The notes beneath the pieces are model-generated. The model was not told the DNA's origin. It did not search any database and saw only the letters and a program-made list of their open reading frames with translations. The translations under genes were made by a program, and so were the position numbers. Source: Ectobius pallidus (lineage: Eukaryota > Arthropoda > Insecta > Blattodea > Ectobiidae). Taken from it: a DNA stretch of 64,000 nt. The stretch lies in the NCBI GenBank assembly GCA_964059195.1, contig CAXKWD010000003.1:18954606-19018605 (forward strand). The letters run 5' to 3'. Below, in pieces: positions 1 to 10,760 of this stretch (position 1 is its first letter; the number at the start of each line of letters is the position of its first letter).

Positions 1-61
1 TTACTCTTAATTTTTAATTTTTAAATTAATTATCGTGGGCGAAGCCACGGGCACCTACTAG
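1..61 (+). mobile_element. Helitron 3' end (rest lies left of window)
   Basis: The segment ends in a short hairpin (CGTGG at 34-38 pairing with CCACG at 45-49 around a 6-nt loop), then eight bases, then CTAG at 58-61 followed by T. This is the canonical Helitron 3' terminus. The same end recurs at 32.7 and 52.1 kb. Only the terminal 61 bases are inside the window. Confidence 0.75.
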
Positions 62-302
62 TGGATTTACAATATAAAACACATTTATTTCAATACTAAA
101 AAAGTAATAAACCTATACAACTTGGATACCCTCAGTGAAAAAAAAAATTCTTTCTGAACTGGCATAGCCATCAAATTGCCCTTAGGAAATGAACCATTTA
201 AAAAGAAAGAAAAAGAATAATTCTTTATTGCTACAAGACAAACTGCTCTGGTGTTTACAATAAACCTGAATTAAAATGAACTAAGCACACTTGGCGGAGT
301 TT
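62..302. other. AT-rich stretch, nothing recognised
   Basis: No conserved frame, terminal repeat or SINE box is visible. It lies downstream of the hAT remnant on the minus strand and could be its 3' untranslated part. Confidence 0.4.
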
Positions 303-390
303 CTAAAATAAAAACGATTGTCTGTTGTCTGAAAGTAACAATTTGTACATGGAAAAGTTCCTCTGAACCTCCACTGAAACATGACCTAAA
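303..390 (-). pseudogene. hAT transposase C-terminal remnant
   Basis: The minus-strand frame contains SMYKLLLSDNRQSF, preceded by a degenerate SVE-x-QRNF. This corresponds to the block VERSFS...K..L.D.R...F of the hAT C-terminal dimerisation region (family knowledge). It stops at 303. Upstream in the same frame (390-527) the sequence is a low-complexity run built on a repeated AAATGACCTAAAAATGC-like motif, so no intact gene is present. A better preserved homologous piece lies at 24855-25000. Confidence 0.55.
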
Positions 391-540
391 ATGCCGAAAA
401 TGACGTAGAAATGCCGAAAATGACTAAAAAATGCAGAAAACGACCTAAAAATTGCAAAAAATGACCTGTCTCTTGAAAAACTACGAAATATGCAAAATAA
501 AGCAAAAAATGCGAAAACAAATTGCACTTATTTAATCAGT
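391..540. repeat. degenerate short tandem repeat (GAC-AAAAATGC type)
   Basis: The motif aaaatgacc/taaaaatgc recurs at irregular spacing. Similar text occurs inside the hAT MITE at 12763-13419 and at the right edge of the window, so it is probably hAT-associated subterminal sequence. Confidence 0.5.
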
Positions 541-599
541 TATTTCAAGACACACATTTTTATATATATTCGAGCTATCTTTTAACCTTCATATAATAG

Positions 600-862
600 A
601 GATGCAAAATCATCAAATGCCTTGCCCTACTAATATCTAATCGATATTGGCAGTAATTTCTTATTTTGAAAACGTGGGACCATTTTCAAATTTTCAAATA
701 TACAAATGAGAGGACAGGGTATGAAATGCATGTAAAACGTTGATTATACATACTAGATGTAGGATAGCGAAGGAAACAGACACTTATAAACGTCCTGGTA
801 CGCGACTGCATCGTGCCACTGTAATATATTGCGGTATTTGGAAGCATGAAAGCACACATGCC
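600..862 (+). repeat. unclassified dispersed repeat, copy 1
   Basis: The stretch from about 690 (tacaaatgagaggacagggt) through gatgtaggatag to the block near 850 is similar to 27190-27256 joined to 27602-27690. No terminal repeats or coding were recognised. Confidence 0.45.
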
Positions 863-1190
863 CTGCCTGGGATTGTGTATGGATCACATACATACTTTTT
901 TGACCAGACAAGGACATGGAGGGCCTCCCCGGATGAGTGATCAGCCCAATGACGGGGCCACCTCCGAGACAACACGAACACATAGGACGAGACACACCAT
1001 TCACACACACACATACCAAACAAGGCGAGGATGGGATGAAGATAATAACGGCCAGATGATAACCGGGAACCACAAGGGCCTAAAGTTACCCGACATTTGT
1101 CTCAAATGTGAGGAAAAATCCTGGAAGAAACCCACCTAAGGTAACTTGTCCCGACCAGGATTCGAACCCGGGCCCGCTGCGTGTGTCGAG
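863..1190 (-). mobile_element. tRNA-derived SINE (family A), body, split copy
   Basis: The body matches the full-length copy at 6943-7409. On the minus strand the pol III B-box-like GGGTTCGAATCCTGG lies at about 1158-1178. The copy breaks just past the B box. Its A-box end (CCACAGCGGTGG) reappears at 1857-1895, so about 660 bp were inserted inside the tRNA-like head. Frames here, including a 97-residue one at 846-1139, are SINE sequence and not genes. Confidence 0.75.
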
Positions 1191-1417
1191 TAAAGGGTTT
1201 GGTTTATAAATTTAATTTATTATGTAGTTTGTTAACAATTTATTTGAAGAACTAATGATTTTGAAAAATCTTTCTTAAAAATCGAAAAATGTCTCTTATT
1301 TGACAAAAATTTCCGGAAGTAATATGATATTATATATATATGGATACATATAAAATATAATACATATTAATCCAAAGAGACGAAATTTATATTAATATAA
1401 TCTATTTATATTTAAGT
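1191..1417. other. AT-rich part of the insertion splitting the SINE
   Basis: No terminal motif was recognised. Together with the nested SINE that follows and 1828-1856, it separates the two halves of the family A SINE. Confidence 0.4.
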
Positions 1418-1813
1418 GTCGGCCGCGGTAGTCTAGAGGTAGCGTGCCCGCCTCTAGATCCGCAGGGCGCGGGATCAAACCCGGCCGCGGTCGATGGATT
1501 TTTCAGGACGTACAAATCCTGGGCACGGAGTCCTCCGGGAGGGACTTTAAGCTGGGGGTCCCATGTCGTAGATTTACGGCACGTAAAAGAACTCCAAGCC
1601 TAAATTAGAGCCTCTGGACAAAATTTCTCGGCCCTTTCACGTTCAAGAAATACTTAGTTTCCAGAGGGGGGTTGCGAGGCGATGGGCTTACCACCTGTCC
1701 CTCTACCCTCTCTCGGAAAATAAGCATATCAAAATTAGTGTAGATAATGAAACCTCCACTTGGAGGCCCCTTCGACCCACCTGGGGATCATAGGGTACCA
1801 GATACAGATACAG
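1418..1813 (+). mobile_element. tRNA-derived SINE (family B), full length with 14-bp TSD
   Basis: The head has an A-box-like TAGTCTAGAGGTAGCG and a B-box-like GGGATCAAACCC. The tail is (GATACA)n. The 14-bp direct repeat atttatatttaagt flanks it exactly at 1404-1417 and 1814-1827. A reverse full-length copy is at 50263-50649 and a 5'-truncated one at 63282-63545. SINEs depend on LINE machinery and encode no protein. Confidence 0.9.
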
Positions 1814-1856
1814 ATTTATATTTAAGTATTATATATTTAGCCTATAAGTAATATAA

Positions 1857-1895
1857 GGAGAGGAGCGAACACATTCCCTACCCCACAGCGGTGGA
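1857..1895 (-). mobile_element. SINE family A, detached A-box end
   Basis: The sequence cacattccctaccccacag then cggtgga is the reverse complement of the tRNA-like 5' head (TGG..CAGGGGATG class A box) seen intact at 7380-7409. It completes the copy that begins at 863. Confidence 0.65.
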
Positions 1896-2590
1896 CTTAT
1901 ATTGCAATATGCTATTTAAATTTGATGCAATAGATGTTTTTATTGCTAGTAATGAATGTGCAAAACCATTGATAATCTCTGTGCTGTAGTTCACAAAACG
2001 TTTACGTAGCTGACACAAACCAGTTTTTTTTTCTTTCTTTAAAAAAAAGCTGAACATAGTTAATATGATTGCAATTGTTTTAGAATTAATTCGTTGACCT
2101 TTCCCTAGATCATCATTACTCTGATAGTTGATATATGGTGTGCTTATTGAAGGATCCTATTGTGCTGCAAATTACTGGAAATTATAGATCAACCATAATA
2201 ATGCATTCGTTTGTTTTTGCTGAATCAGAATGACGTAATTAATAACAATCTCGCATCAGCTATTGCAAAAAAAAAAAAAAAAAAAAAAAAAAAGAGTTTT
2301 TCTTTTCAGCTGCGGGAGAAAAAATAATGTCCCTCTCTTTTCATCGCGTTGCTGATTCGCATTTTACATTATACTCGTAGTTGTGCTGTACAACAGACGG
2401 TAAACATTCAGTGCCCAGTGTTTTTTATCATTTACATTTAATTGCAACATAAACGAGGCCACTGTTTGTGGCCGGGAGTGCACTTAACAATAACATCTTT
2501 AAATATTTGCTATATAAACAAAAGTTTTTTCGAATGTTTAAATTTATGTAGGCTAGAATATTCTATTAACTTCTTTTTTTTCTTCTTAAT
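1896..2590. other. no gene seen; poly(A) tract at about 2267-2293
   Basis: Apart from a 27-base A run, nothing is recognised. No frame over 60 codons carries a known motif. Confidence 0.4.
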
Positions 2591-2593
2591 TCA

Positions 2594-2764
2594 GCTGTGT
2601 TTATATTCCTTTTAGCTTCGAGGCCATATCAGGAGTTCGAGAACCGTGTCTATACAGTAGGGTTGGCCATGGAACTATTGATTGTCAATTATTTCTGTTA
2701 TTGGTGTATTTGTATGGAGTAAATTTCAACTGATATTAATTTAAATGGATATGATACAGTTGGA
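2594..2764 (-). mobile_element. SINE family C, 3' portion, reverse
   Basis: It reads as the reverse complement of the 3' half of the copy at 20217-20522: the caacaatagaaacaattgac block, then the attccatggcc...cagctg stretch. The tRNA-like head is missing. Confidence 0.7.
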
Positions 2765-2927
2765 TATGAGGTTGTTTTCCCAGGCGGCGCTTTCTAATTG
2801 TGGAATGCACTCCAAAGCCAGATTTTTAGCTGTTTCATTTCAGTTATTAATTGTTTTAAATAAATTGTTTTAATTATTTTGCTCCGAATTTTTAAATTTG
2901 AAATTAATCACCGCAGGCATCTGCTAG
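2765..2927 (+). mobile_element. Helitron 3' fragment
   Basis: The last 160 bp match the end of the Helitron at 51361-52138 (gcgctttctaattgtgga, then the AT-rich run). It terminates in CTAG at 2924-2927 followed by T. The hairpin is decayed (only caccgcaggc remains). Confidence 0.6.
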
Positions 2928-3184
2928 TATTTCATAAATGCAAAATCGAGTCCCTCAGACGCGTTGTGCGAGTTATCAAGAATCAGAATACATAATTATA
3001 AAAATACTATAAATATTCTATTTAATAATTAAATATTAATTTAATTTAATAAAGTTAACTGTTCTTAACTTTAAACTACATCATCACTGTAGTCAATGTC
3101 AAATTTATTATAAAAATATATGTGATAAACTTAAAAACAGATTTCCAAAAATGCTTTTACTTTATCAAATATCATTTTTTAAAA
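2928..3184. other. AT-rich spacer, nothing recognised
   Basis: No repeat boundary or frame can be supported between the Helitron end and the next SINE. Confidence 0.35.
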
Positions 3185-3399
3185 TTCAGCTGTGTTTATA
3201 CTCCTTTCAGCTACGAGGCCATATAAGGAGTTCGGGATCTGTGTCTGTCTATACGGTAGGGTAGGCCATAGAACTATAGATTGTCAATTGTTTCTAATAT
3301 TGGTGTGTTTTTTTGAGTAAATTTCAACTTATATTAATTTAAATGGATATGATACAGTTGATGAAATTGTGAGGATGATTCGTGGTATGTAAATATCAG
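3185..3399 (-). mobile_element. SINE family C, 3' portion, reverse (second copy)
   Basis: Reverse complement of the SINE C 3' region, starting with the ttcagctgtgtttatactcc tail. It extends to the ggtatgtaaatatc block, where it abuts the Helitron tandem repeats. Confidence 0.7.
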
Positions 3400-4295
3400 G
3401 TTTTTGGAATTTTCCTGTGGTTTACAGCCTACAAGCTTTAGGTCTATGTGTACTAAATTTAAAGTTTCCAGCTCATCTGGAAGTGGGCAAACATTAATGT
3501 CAGTTAGTGAGCTCTTTTTCAGGGGTTTTTAGGGCTAAAATAAAAAAAAATAAAAAATACTTTTTGGAATTTTCCTGTGGTTTACAGCCTAAATGCTATA
3601 TGTGTACCAAATTACAAGGTTTCTAGCTCATCATGAAGTTGGCAAACATTAATGTCAGTGAGTAAGCCCTTTTTCGGTTTTTTTGGGCTAAAAATTAAAC
3701 AAAATTACTTTTTGGAATTTTCCTGTGGTTTACAGCCTACAAGCTATATGTGTACCAAATTTCAGGTTTCTAGCTCATCATGAAGTTGGCAGACATTAAT
3801 GTCAGTGAGTGAGCCCTTTTTCGGGTTTTTTTGGCCTAAAAATTAAACAAAATTACTTTTTTGGATTCTCCTGTGGTTTACAGCCTACAAGCTATATGTG
3901 TATCAAATTTAAAGTTTCTAGCTCATCTGGAAGTGGGCAAACATTAATATCAGTGAGTGAGCCCTTTTTTGGGATTTTCCTGTGGTTTACTGCCTACAAG
4001 CTATATGTGTACCAAATTTAAAGTTTCTAGCTCATCTGGAAGTGGGCAAACATTAATGTCAGCGAGTGAGCCCTTTTCGGGGGTTTTTAGGGCTGAAAAA
4101 GAAAAAATAAATACTTTTTGGAATTTTCCTGTGGTTTACAGCCTACAAACTATATGTGTACGAAATTAAAAGTTTTTAGCTCATCTCTAAGTGGGCAATC
4201 ATTAAAGTGAGTGAGTGAGTGAGTGAGTCAGTGAGTGAGTGAGTGAGTCAGTCAGTCAGACAGTCAGTCAGCCATGTAGCTTTATATTATAGGGA
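3400..4295 (-). mobile_element. Helitron with internal tandem repeats, 5' end at 4295
   Basis: On the minus strand it opens at 4295 with TCCCTATAATATAAAGC and a (TGAC)n stretch, a common Helitron 5' arrangement. It is then built from about six head-to-tail units of roughly 110-150 bp (starts near 3400, 3561, 3710, 3855, 3970, 4112). Each carries ggaattttcctgtggtttac and agctcatctggaagtggg. No CTAG hairpin is present at the low-coordinate side, so the copy is 3'-truncated against the SINE. The 70-codon frames at 3809-4169 are repeat units read in frame. Confidence 0.65.
4201..4273. repeat. (GTGA/GTCA)n microsatellite
   Basis: Tetranucleotide run of gtga and gtca units near the 5' terminus of the Helitron. 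Confidence 0.9.
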
Positions 4296-4780
4296 TAAGT
4301 AGTTATACTACACGGAAATGCATAGGTGCGCGGACCACAGATACTCAACCACTGGTATAATGAATACTATTATCATGTAAGCTGAGTTAATTAGTACAAA
4401 GGTTGAATGAAATAAACTAACTTGCTTTTTACTACATGATTTTATTTTTACATGAGTTTATTTTCATAACTATTTCATTAATTAGAAGCGAAACCAGCAG
4501 ATTGCCCCAGACTTGATTACGGATCATAAGCTTCGTTAACACATGGTCTTCAGCAATAACATTTTTAATTAAGCCATTTACGTATAATGTATGTAGTTCT
4601 TTTATAAATAAAATATAACATTGTACTTTTCTCTTGTTTTAAACATATGCCTGACTTATGCAGTTAGATAACTCGGATCTCATCCGCTTCACTGATTTAT
4701 AAGCTCTGTAAAATTAAATGTTCTCTATAAAACCTTTGGTGTTGACTACTTGAGTTGGAGTAACAAGGCTCGCCGTTATT
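4296..4780. other. no feature recognised
   Basis: AT-rich sequence without conserved frames, SINE boxes or matched inverted ends. Confidence 0.4.
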
Positions 4781-4931
4781 CAGTTTTCTCCAGACCCCAT
4801 TTTCATCTCTTGTAGGCCCAAATATTTTCCTAAGCCTCCTGTTTTCGAACACTCCCAGATTATGTTCTTCCCGAAGAGTAAGGAATAATGTCTCACATCC
4901 ACATAATACAACCGGTAGGATAATTATCTTA
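4781..4931 (-). pseudogene. LINE reverse-transcriptase C-terminal fragment, part 2
   Basis: The minus-strand reading gives ILPVVLCGCETL, then LREEHNLGVFENR and LRKIFGPTRDENG. This is the C-terminal region of insect non-LTR reverse transcriptases of the type ILPVVLYGCETW...LRKIFGAKRDE (family knowledge). The preceding part of the same frame resumes at 5831-5937, beyond the inserted TTA-flanked element. The fragment is 5'-truncated and interrupted, hence non-functional. Confidence 0.75.
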
Positions 4932-5830
4932 AGCCCGGTTTCTATTAACTCGTGAAAGACCTATGGGTAAATTATCCATGGGCAAATTAATTCCTAATCA
5001 CTAGGGGGCGGATTTTTGTGACATGTCATATTTTTCCCCTTCGCATTATTTCAGGTTTCAGACTAATTTAAACCCGATTCCAAGCATCCTGGTGAAAATG
5101 GAACGGCTTTTATTGGGCATATAACTGCATATTTAGGAAATTTTCAACTATTGTAGAATATTTAGTATGAATATGCATATTTAGGTCATATTTTAGGCAT
5201 ATTTGTGTGCATATTAAAGAAATTTAAGTTTCATATCGTATTTTGTAAATTTTGAATTATACTGATTTTTTTGAGAATTTACAGATATTTTAAATAATTA
5301 ACATTATATTGTAATAAAATGAATTGTAATTGAACATAAAAAAATATACGTAATGTGTAAGTGGTAAAGTCATATTTTAAATTTTATTGGTCATAATTTA
5401 ATGTTTTTTTAGGTCATAAATGCATGCATATATCCTATTTTTAGGTCATAGAAATCCGCCCCTTACTAATCACCCACAATGATATAATGAGGGTGGCCTT
5501 GGAGTTGTACAGTTAATTTAATTCAGAAGGCTTTGATTCTCATTGTTTAAATTATTATTGATCTTATGAGAGGTTAAATTTATCCAGCCATCCATGAAAG
5601 GATAAATTAACCTGACGATTTACCCTTGGAAAGATCTAGCCCGAGTTTGTAGGAACATTTTTTCTGTCATTTTCATATTTACCCAGAATACATTTTTCTA
5701 GAAACTCGCCACAAGTGTATGTGATTGTTACCTTTAAATTATTTGATTTTGTAAAAGTTATTCTTGTGTAAATTCTGTCCATTGGATAATTTACCCATAG
5801 GTATTTCGCGAGTTTATAGAAACCCGGGCA
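4932..5830. mobile_element. PIF/Harbinger-like MITE (TTA TSD), host of a hAT insertion
   Basis: Long inverted ends (gcccggtttctataaactcg class on the left, its complement on the right) are flanked by TTA at 4929-4931 and 5831-5833. The internal sequence matches 8148-8558, which lacks the insertion. A 3-bp TTA duplication is typical of PIF/Harbinger, so the class is inferred from TSD only. It encodes no protein. Confidence 0.8.
5002..5465. mobile_element. hAT-type MITE, family 2 (8-bp TSD ctaatcac)
   Basis: The ends are TAGGGGGCGGATTT and AAATCCGCCCCTTA. The exact 8-bp direct repeat ctaatcac is at 4994-5001 and 5466-5473, as expected for hAT. It sits inside the Harbinger-like element. An inverted second copy is at 62746-63219. 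Its interior carries many aggtcata/gcatattta motifs and no coding. Confidence 0.9.
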
Positions 5831-5937
5831 TTATAAATTTTTATCTTTATTTTTATGGACAGTAGACGAGTTTCTGAACTGCACAAAAGCAGGCATTTCC
5901 TGATTTGAGTCTACACTTAACTTCTGCCTTAAGGCGC
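5831..5937 (-). pseudogene. LINE reverse-transcriptase C-terminal fragment, part 1
   Basis: The minus-strand frame KAEVKCRLKSGNACF matches the same stretch in the plus-strand copy at 17205-17260. It continues into 4781-4931 across the nested element. Confidence 0.75.
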
Positions 5938-6238
5938 CATAGCCTTTTTTTTATTGTTTTTTTTATTTATGACAATTAACAGCATGCCCCATTTACATTT
6001 GTAATAATACATGCTTCTGTACAATTCTTCTTGTTATTGATTACAGAATATTATTTTTCTCTTAACTGCTAGCTAATATTACAATATTATAATTATACAA
6101 TATTTTATTTACTATTATCTTATTACTCTAAGACTGGTTATACAATACTTTAGAGCTATAATTATTTACACTGCTTTTGTTTCACTACTTCTATTCCAAT
6201 TATTACTTATAATATACTAAATTTAGTCATGTATGTTT
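5938..6238 (-). mobile_element. probable reverse poly(A)-tailed retro-insertion
   Basis: It begins with T-rich runs (5946-5970), as expected of a minus-strand poly(A) tail, followed by AT-rich sequence reading like a 3' untranslated region. No coding end or TSD was identified. Confidence 0.3.
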
Positions 6239-7485
6239 CAGCCATTTCATAAAATATGGCATTTTTTCCCTCAAAGAGGGAAGTTATAAAATTATTGTAA
6301 TTTGTGGTCAAAAATAAGTTTAAAACCTCAAATTCTCTGAATATTAAGGACTTAGGCGTATCTCAAGTGGTTTCATGTGTAAAATCTGTCGATTTACTTA
6401 TTTATTGCGTTGAATTACTTTTTTTTTGCCATTTTTAGCATGACTTGAACACTCTTGAATACCAAATAGTCAAGAGTAATCAGCTATGTCCATTTTCGTT
6501 TGATAAAATATACATCTTAAGGTACAATTTGGTATAAGATTAACTTAAAAATATATGTGTGGTTAATTACTATGTAAAATAACAAACAAGTGACTTTTTG
6601 TCCCACCCGTAATGGTGATAGTTTTGTTAAATTATTATTGGTGAGTTAAATAAATGTTCTGACAACCTGGAAACAGTTTGTAATTTGTATTTAATCCCTC
6701 ATACCTTCATTAATAACAACAGTAAGACCCTAACAGTAATAGCAGTACAGCAAATTAACTTTTGTTTTGCATCATTAAAATAAGTGTCCAAATTATGTCC
6801 CACCCGTAATAGATTTTCAAAAACAAATATAAAATATTTAAAATAAATTTTAAATAATGCTTTGCATGTAGTGTGGAGGAGAAGGCATTGTAAATTTTAC
6901 AGAATGTGAAGAACCAATTCTAGTTTATTACTTATGATATCTTTTCTTTCTTTCTTTCTTTCTTTACCGTAGTTTCACCTCTCCCTTTTGTTTTTAGGAT
7001 TTAAGCGACCCAAGCCGCCCGGGCCTTACAGGGCCGCGACCTGTCGGGAGAGGGATTATCTTTGGATCACATACATACTTTTTTAACCAGACAAGGACAT
7101 GGAGGGCCTCCCCAGATGAGTGATCAGCCCAATGCCGGGGCCACCTCCGAGACAACACGAACATATAGGACGAGACACACCATTCACACACACACTCACT
7201 CCAAACAAGGCGAGGATGGGATGAAGATGATAATGACGGCCAGATGATATCTGGGGACCACAAGGGCCTAAAGTTACCCGACATTTGTCTCAAAGGTGAG
7301 GAAAAACCCCAGAAAAAACCCCACCTAGGTAACTTGTCCCGACCAGGAATCGAACCCGGGCCCGCTGCGTGAGAGGATTGAACGCATCCCCTGAGCCACA
7401 GCGGTGGACCTTATGATATCTAATAAACAAAAATAGTTTTTTATAATTTGCTAGAATGTCCCACCTGTAATTATGAAATGGCTGG
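6239..7485. mobile_element. inverted-end element with gtcccacccgtaat motifs
   Basis: It starts with cagccatttcataa (6240) and ends with its inverse ttatgaaatggctg (about 7472-7485), flanked by a possible gttt on both sides. The motif gtcccacccgtaat occurs at about 6600, 6795 and 7456. A full SINE is inserted at 6943-7409. Class undetermined. Confidence 0.5.
6943..7409 (-). mobile_element. tRNA-derived SINE (family A), full length with 12-bp TSD
   Basis: On the minus strand the head reads CCACCGCTGTGGCTCAGGGG (A box) and GGGTTCGATTCCTGG (B box). The body follows and ends in a (GAAA)n tail (plus-strand (CTTT)n at 6944-6964). The direct repeat cttatgatatct is at 6931-6942 and 7410-7421. This is the reference copy for the family. 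The 99-residue minus frame and 61-residue plus frame across it are chance frames of the SINE. Confidence 0.92.
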
Positions 7486-8147
7486 TTTACTATATTTGGA
7501 TATTTATGTACGGAGATATATTTACAATTGCTAAGTGTTCATAAATTAATGGAGCGTATATATTTGTAGAAAGCTTTCAGATGTCTATTTATTAGTTGCT
7601 CATTTGTGACTTTCCCCTTTTCTATTTATTTCCTTTATTAATTCTGATCTTTGTTTCCTATTTAGAGGGGATGGGCACCCTTGAATCAGGTTACCTGTAA
7701 TATACTATACTATTTCTAGTAATAAAAGAGAGGTACCGGTATACGTTCATACCATAGAGTAAACATTGGGAATGTTTACCACACGAATAGTTCTCAAGCA
7801 AAATCTACATTTTATTTAGCGTGTGTTATGAACCAAACTGCAGTCTGTTGATGTTTTCCTCTGATATTTCATTTTGATTTTGTTGAAACATTTTGTTCGG
7901 GTTATTACACAGTATTGGAAGTAGTTTTGTTTACTTTATTGATACTGTTTGTATTCATATTCCACGAGACCAGAAATTATAGCATGCACCATATGATGTT
8001 AACCTCAATACATTAACTTTAATTGGAACAAACCTGCGGTTAGATGATCACTGAAACATAAAAACCAATATTAATTAGAGTAAATACGTTTATTTTATGA
8101 ATATCCACCAGCATGCTACATTTTATAGATAACATGATGGTTACTTA
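7486..8147. other. no feature recognised
   Basis: Roughly 660 bp of AT-rich sequence. No conserved protein frame and no terminal repeats were found. Confidence 0.4.
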
Positions 8148-8558
8148 TGCCCGGTTTCTATAAACTCGTGAAATACCTATGGGTAAATTATCCATGGGTA
8201 AATTAGTTCCTAATGATATAATGAGGAAGGCCTTGGAGTTAATTTAATTCAGAAGGCTTTGATTCTCATTGTTCAAATTATTATTGATCCTACAAGAGGT
8301 TAAATTTTATCCAGCCATCCATGAAAGGATAAATTAACCCGACGATTTACCCTTGGAAAGATCTAGCCCGAGTTTGTAGGAACATTTTTTTCTGTCATTT
8401 TCATATTTACCCAGAGGACATTTATCTAGAAACTCGCCACAAGTGTATGTGATTGCTATCTTTAAGTTATATGTGTTTTTATGGTGTTATTCTTGTGTAA
8501 ATTCTGTCCGTTGGATAATTTACCCATAGGAATTTCGCGAGTTTGTAGAAACCGGGCA
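8148..8558. mobile_element. PIF/Harbinger-like MITE (TTA TSD), uninterrupted copy
   Basis: Inverted ends TGCCCGGTTTCTATAAACTC and GAGTTTGTAGAAACCGGGCA, flanked by TTA at 8145-8147 and 8559-8561. It is colinear with 4932-5830 minus the hAT insertion, which confirms that nesting. Confidence 0.85.
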
Positions 8559-8629
8559 TTAGTTACCTAACTAGTTGGTAGACCTTCAGTGTTTTACAAG
8601 AACTTGTTACACTGAATTGTGAGATTACC

Positions 8630-8790
8630 TGGCCTGCATAGACAGACAAACAGACGGAAATAATTCTGAAAATACTGCTTTCGGTTTCTAGCCATCGTGA
8701 AACATGTCTTCCATGTGTTATCTGGATTTTAATTTTTGTCACTATAAGTGTACTTTCTCTATACATGCACGTGCGAGAAAGATCGACCTA
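8630..8790 (+). repeat. dispersed repeat with CAGACGG start
   Basis: It shares gacagac...cagacgg, ttcggtttctag, catgaaacatg and tgttatc blocks with 58505-58735. Unclassified. Confidence 0.5.
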
Positions 8791-8884
8791 TGATCTAGTA
8801 TTCATTGAAGGAGACTTTCTGCGTAGAAATATTTTAGAGAAGAGAATGCTTCTTCTCATTTATTTTCCGAAAACAAGCCTTTTT

Positions 8885-9625
8885 CTGGAATAAACTATTA
8901 AAATAGTAGGATTTAGTCATTATTGTGGAATAAACTATTGAAATAATGTATGGATTTGGTTTCTGGAATAAACTATTAAACTAGTTTATGAATTTCGTCC
9001 TGTTTCTTTAATAAACTATTCAAGTAGTATACGGATCCTTGAATAAACTATTAAAATAGTATATGAATTTCGTCCCGTTTCTTTAATGAACTATTAAAAT
9101 AGTATATGCATTTGGTCATGTCTCTGGAATAAACTATGGTATGGTAGGGTGCATCTTTATTATTATACACATACTAAACATATTTTCCTTAGAAAAAATC
9201 CAGCGCACGGACCTATTCGGCCGTTCGTGCTTTTACTATGGGCAATACAAAGAAAGAGAAATGTAACACTAATAATACAATACAATATAATGCGATATAA
9301 TAAAATAAGAACAAACTATTAAAATAGTATATGGATTTGGTAATGTATCTGGAATAAACTATTAAAAATGTATATGAATTTGGCCCCGTTTCTGGAATAA
9401 ACTATTAAAATACTCGTAGTGTATGGATTTAGTCCTGCTTCTGGAATAAACTATTAAAATAGTATATGGATTTGGTAATGTATCTGGAATAAACTATTAA
9501 AAATAAACTATTAAAAATGTATATGAATTTGGCCCCGTTTCTGGAATAAACTATTAAAATACTCGTAGTATATGGATTTAGTCCTGCTTCTAGAGTAAAC
9601 TATTAAAATTGCATATGGATTTGAT
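8885..9625 (+). repeat. minisatellite, unit of about 50 bp
   Basis: At least a dozen imperfect units carry tctggaataaactattaaaa and atagtatatggatttggtc. Units vary in length and one is partially doubled near 9490-9520. The array is interrupted at 9139-9315. The absence of unique spacers excludes a CRISPR-like array. Confidence 0.85.
9139..9315 (-). mobile_element. LINE 3'-UTR-like insertion in the minisatellite
   Basis: This segment breaks the minisatellite. It contains cggccgttcgtgcttttac at about 9219-9237, comparable in position and shape to ctcgtg hairpin blocks in the LINE tails near 38750 and 46540. No coding remains. Confidence 0.4.
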
Positions 9626-10094
9626 CAAAACTCCAACATGGCAGTAGAGCTTACTAGTTTCAATTCTAAACCTGCGAGCTAGCTTCAGTACTGTTTGATA
9701 TTATTGGAGACAGCACTCTAAGATTAAAGTGCTAAAGTAAGTTAGTTTGAGATTGACAATGCTATGTTTCATAGAAATGTACTTCAATAAAGCGGATCTC
9801 AGCTTGAATTCACAAAGACAAAGTGTTGTGAATATTTATTTATCTCTCGTTTCCATAATTTTATATCTTGTGTTTTACTTCGCGAAATACAGTGATTTAA
9901 AATTGAAAAGAAAGGCAGGAATAAAAAGAAAAACAAGTGACTGCAATCTCTTTACATTCTTACAACTGTTGTATCTGCGTTACAGACCGTACATGGAAAG
10001 CTGATGAAGCAATTAAATTAAATTAAATCTCCTATTAAACGGGTTGATGAAAATGGTGATATTCTGATCACTGGGTATTTATTATTTATTAAGT
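9626..10094. other. no recognised feature (one uncharacterised 85-codon frame)
   Basis: A plus-strand frame at 9747-10004 has one hydrophobic stretch (residues 29-46) and a basic C-terminal half. No family resemblance, promoter or splice context was seen, so it is not called as a gene. Confidence 0.3.
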
Positions 10095-10760
10095 AAAGAA
10101 TGGTTCTTTATGATATTGTGTGGGGACGGGAACATTTCTGTTCGTCCGTCTGTCCGTCCGGGTGACTGTACGCGCAATCACTTTAAGTACGCTTTATCGG
10201 ATTTCCATGAAACTTTGTTTACGTATTTATAACATCCATGACAAGAAGCCTGTTTTTTTCAAACCAAATGGGTTGTCCATTACCGGAGTAAAGACTAATT
10301 AAAGGTCACATGCTTTTAAGTGGGAAATCATGACTGTACTACTATGCTGGTTTGCTAATCATTGAGGGCCTTGACTCCAATGCAATCTGATGTTTATTTC
10401 GTTGATCAAGTTGAACTGAGTACTACATGAAAACTGTTATATACAGAAGGTATATTACTGTGAAATAATTATGCCTACGTATATTAAGCGGAATTCTTTG
10501 CCAGTGCATTTTTTGAAATGTTGACATATTTTAAGAATTTCTTATATCAGTGTATACGAATATGAATTAAGGTTAAGCATCAAACTTTAGACCTTTGTTC
10601 TAACGCAAACCCTGTTTATTGAATCGATCTGGAGCTAACTCGGAGATCGTTTACAAAAATAATTTATTTTCTGCATATCATAATTGTAATTATCACTGAT
10701 TAAACAAAATAATTCTGCCACGTTGTTATATCAGTTTACCTCATTTTATTTCATTTTATT
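10095..10760 (+). mobile_element. AGTGCCAGAATG-family DNA element, decayed copy
   Basis: Shared blocks are gatattgtgtggggacggga, tttatcggatttccatgaaa and a distal atcgatctgg region. They match 22066-22458, 49960-50690 and the reverse copies at 58850-59150 and 61179-61973. The 60-codon frame at 10120 belongs to the repeat. Confidence 0.65.

Noticed and set aside
8885..9625. Regular repeats resembling a CRISPR array
   Set aside because: Units are contiguous and imperfect with no unique spacers, in a eukaryotic context without cas genes.
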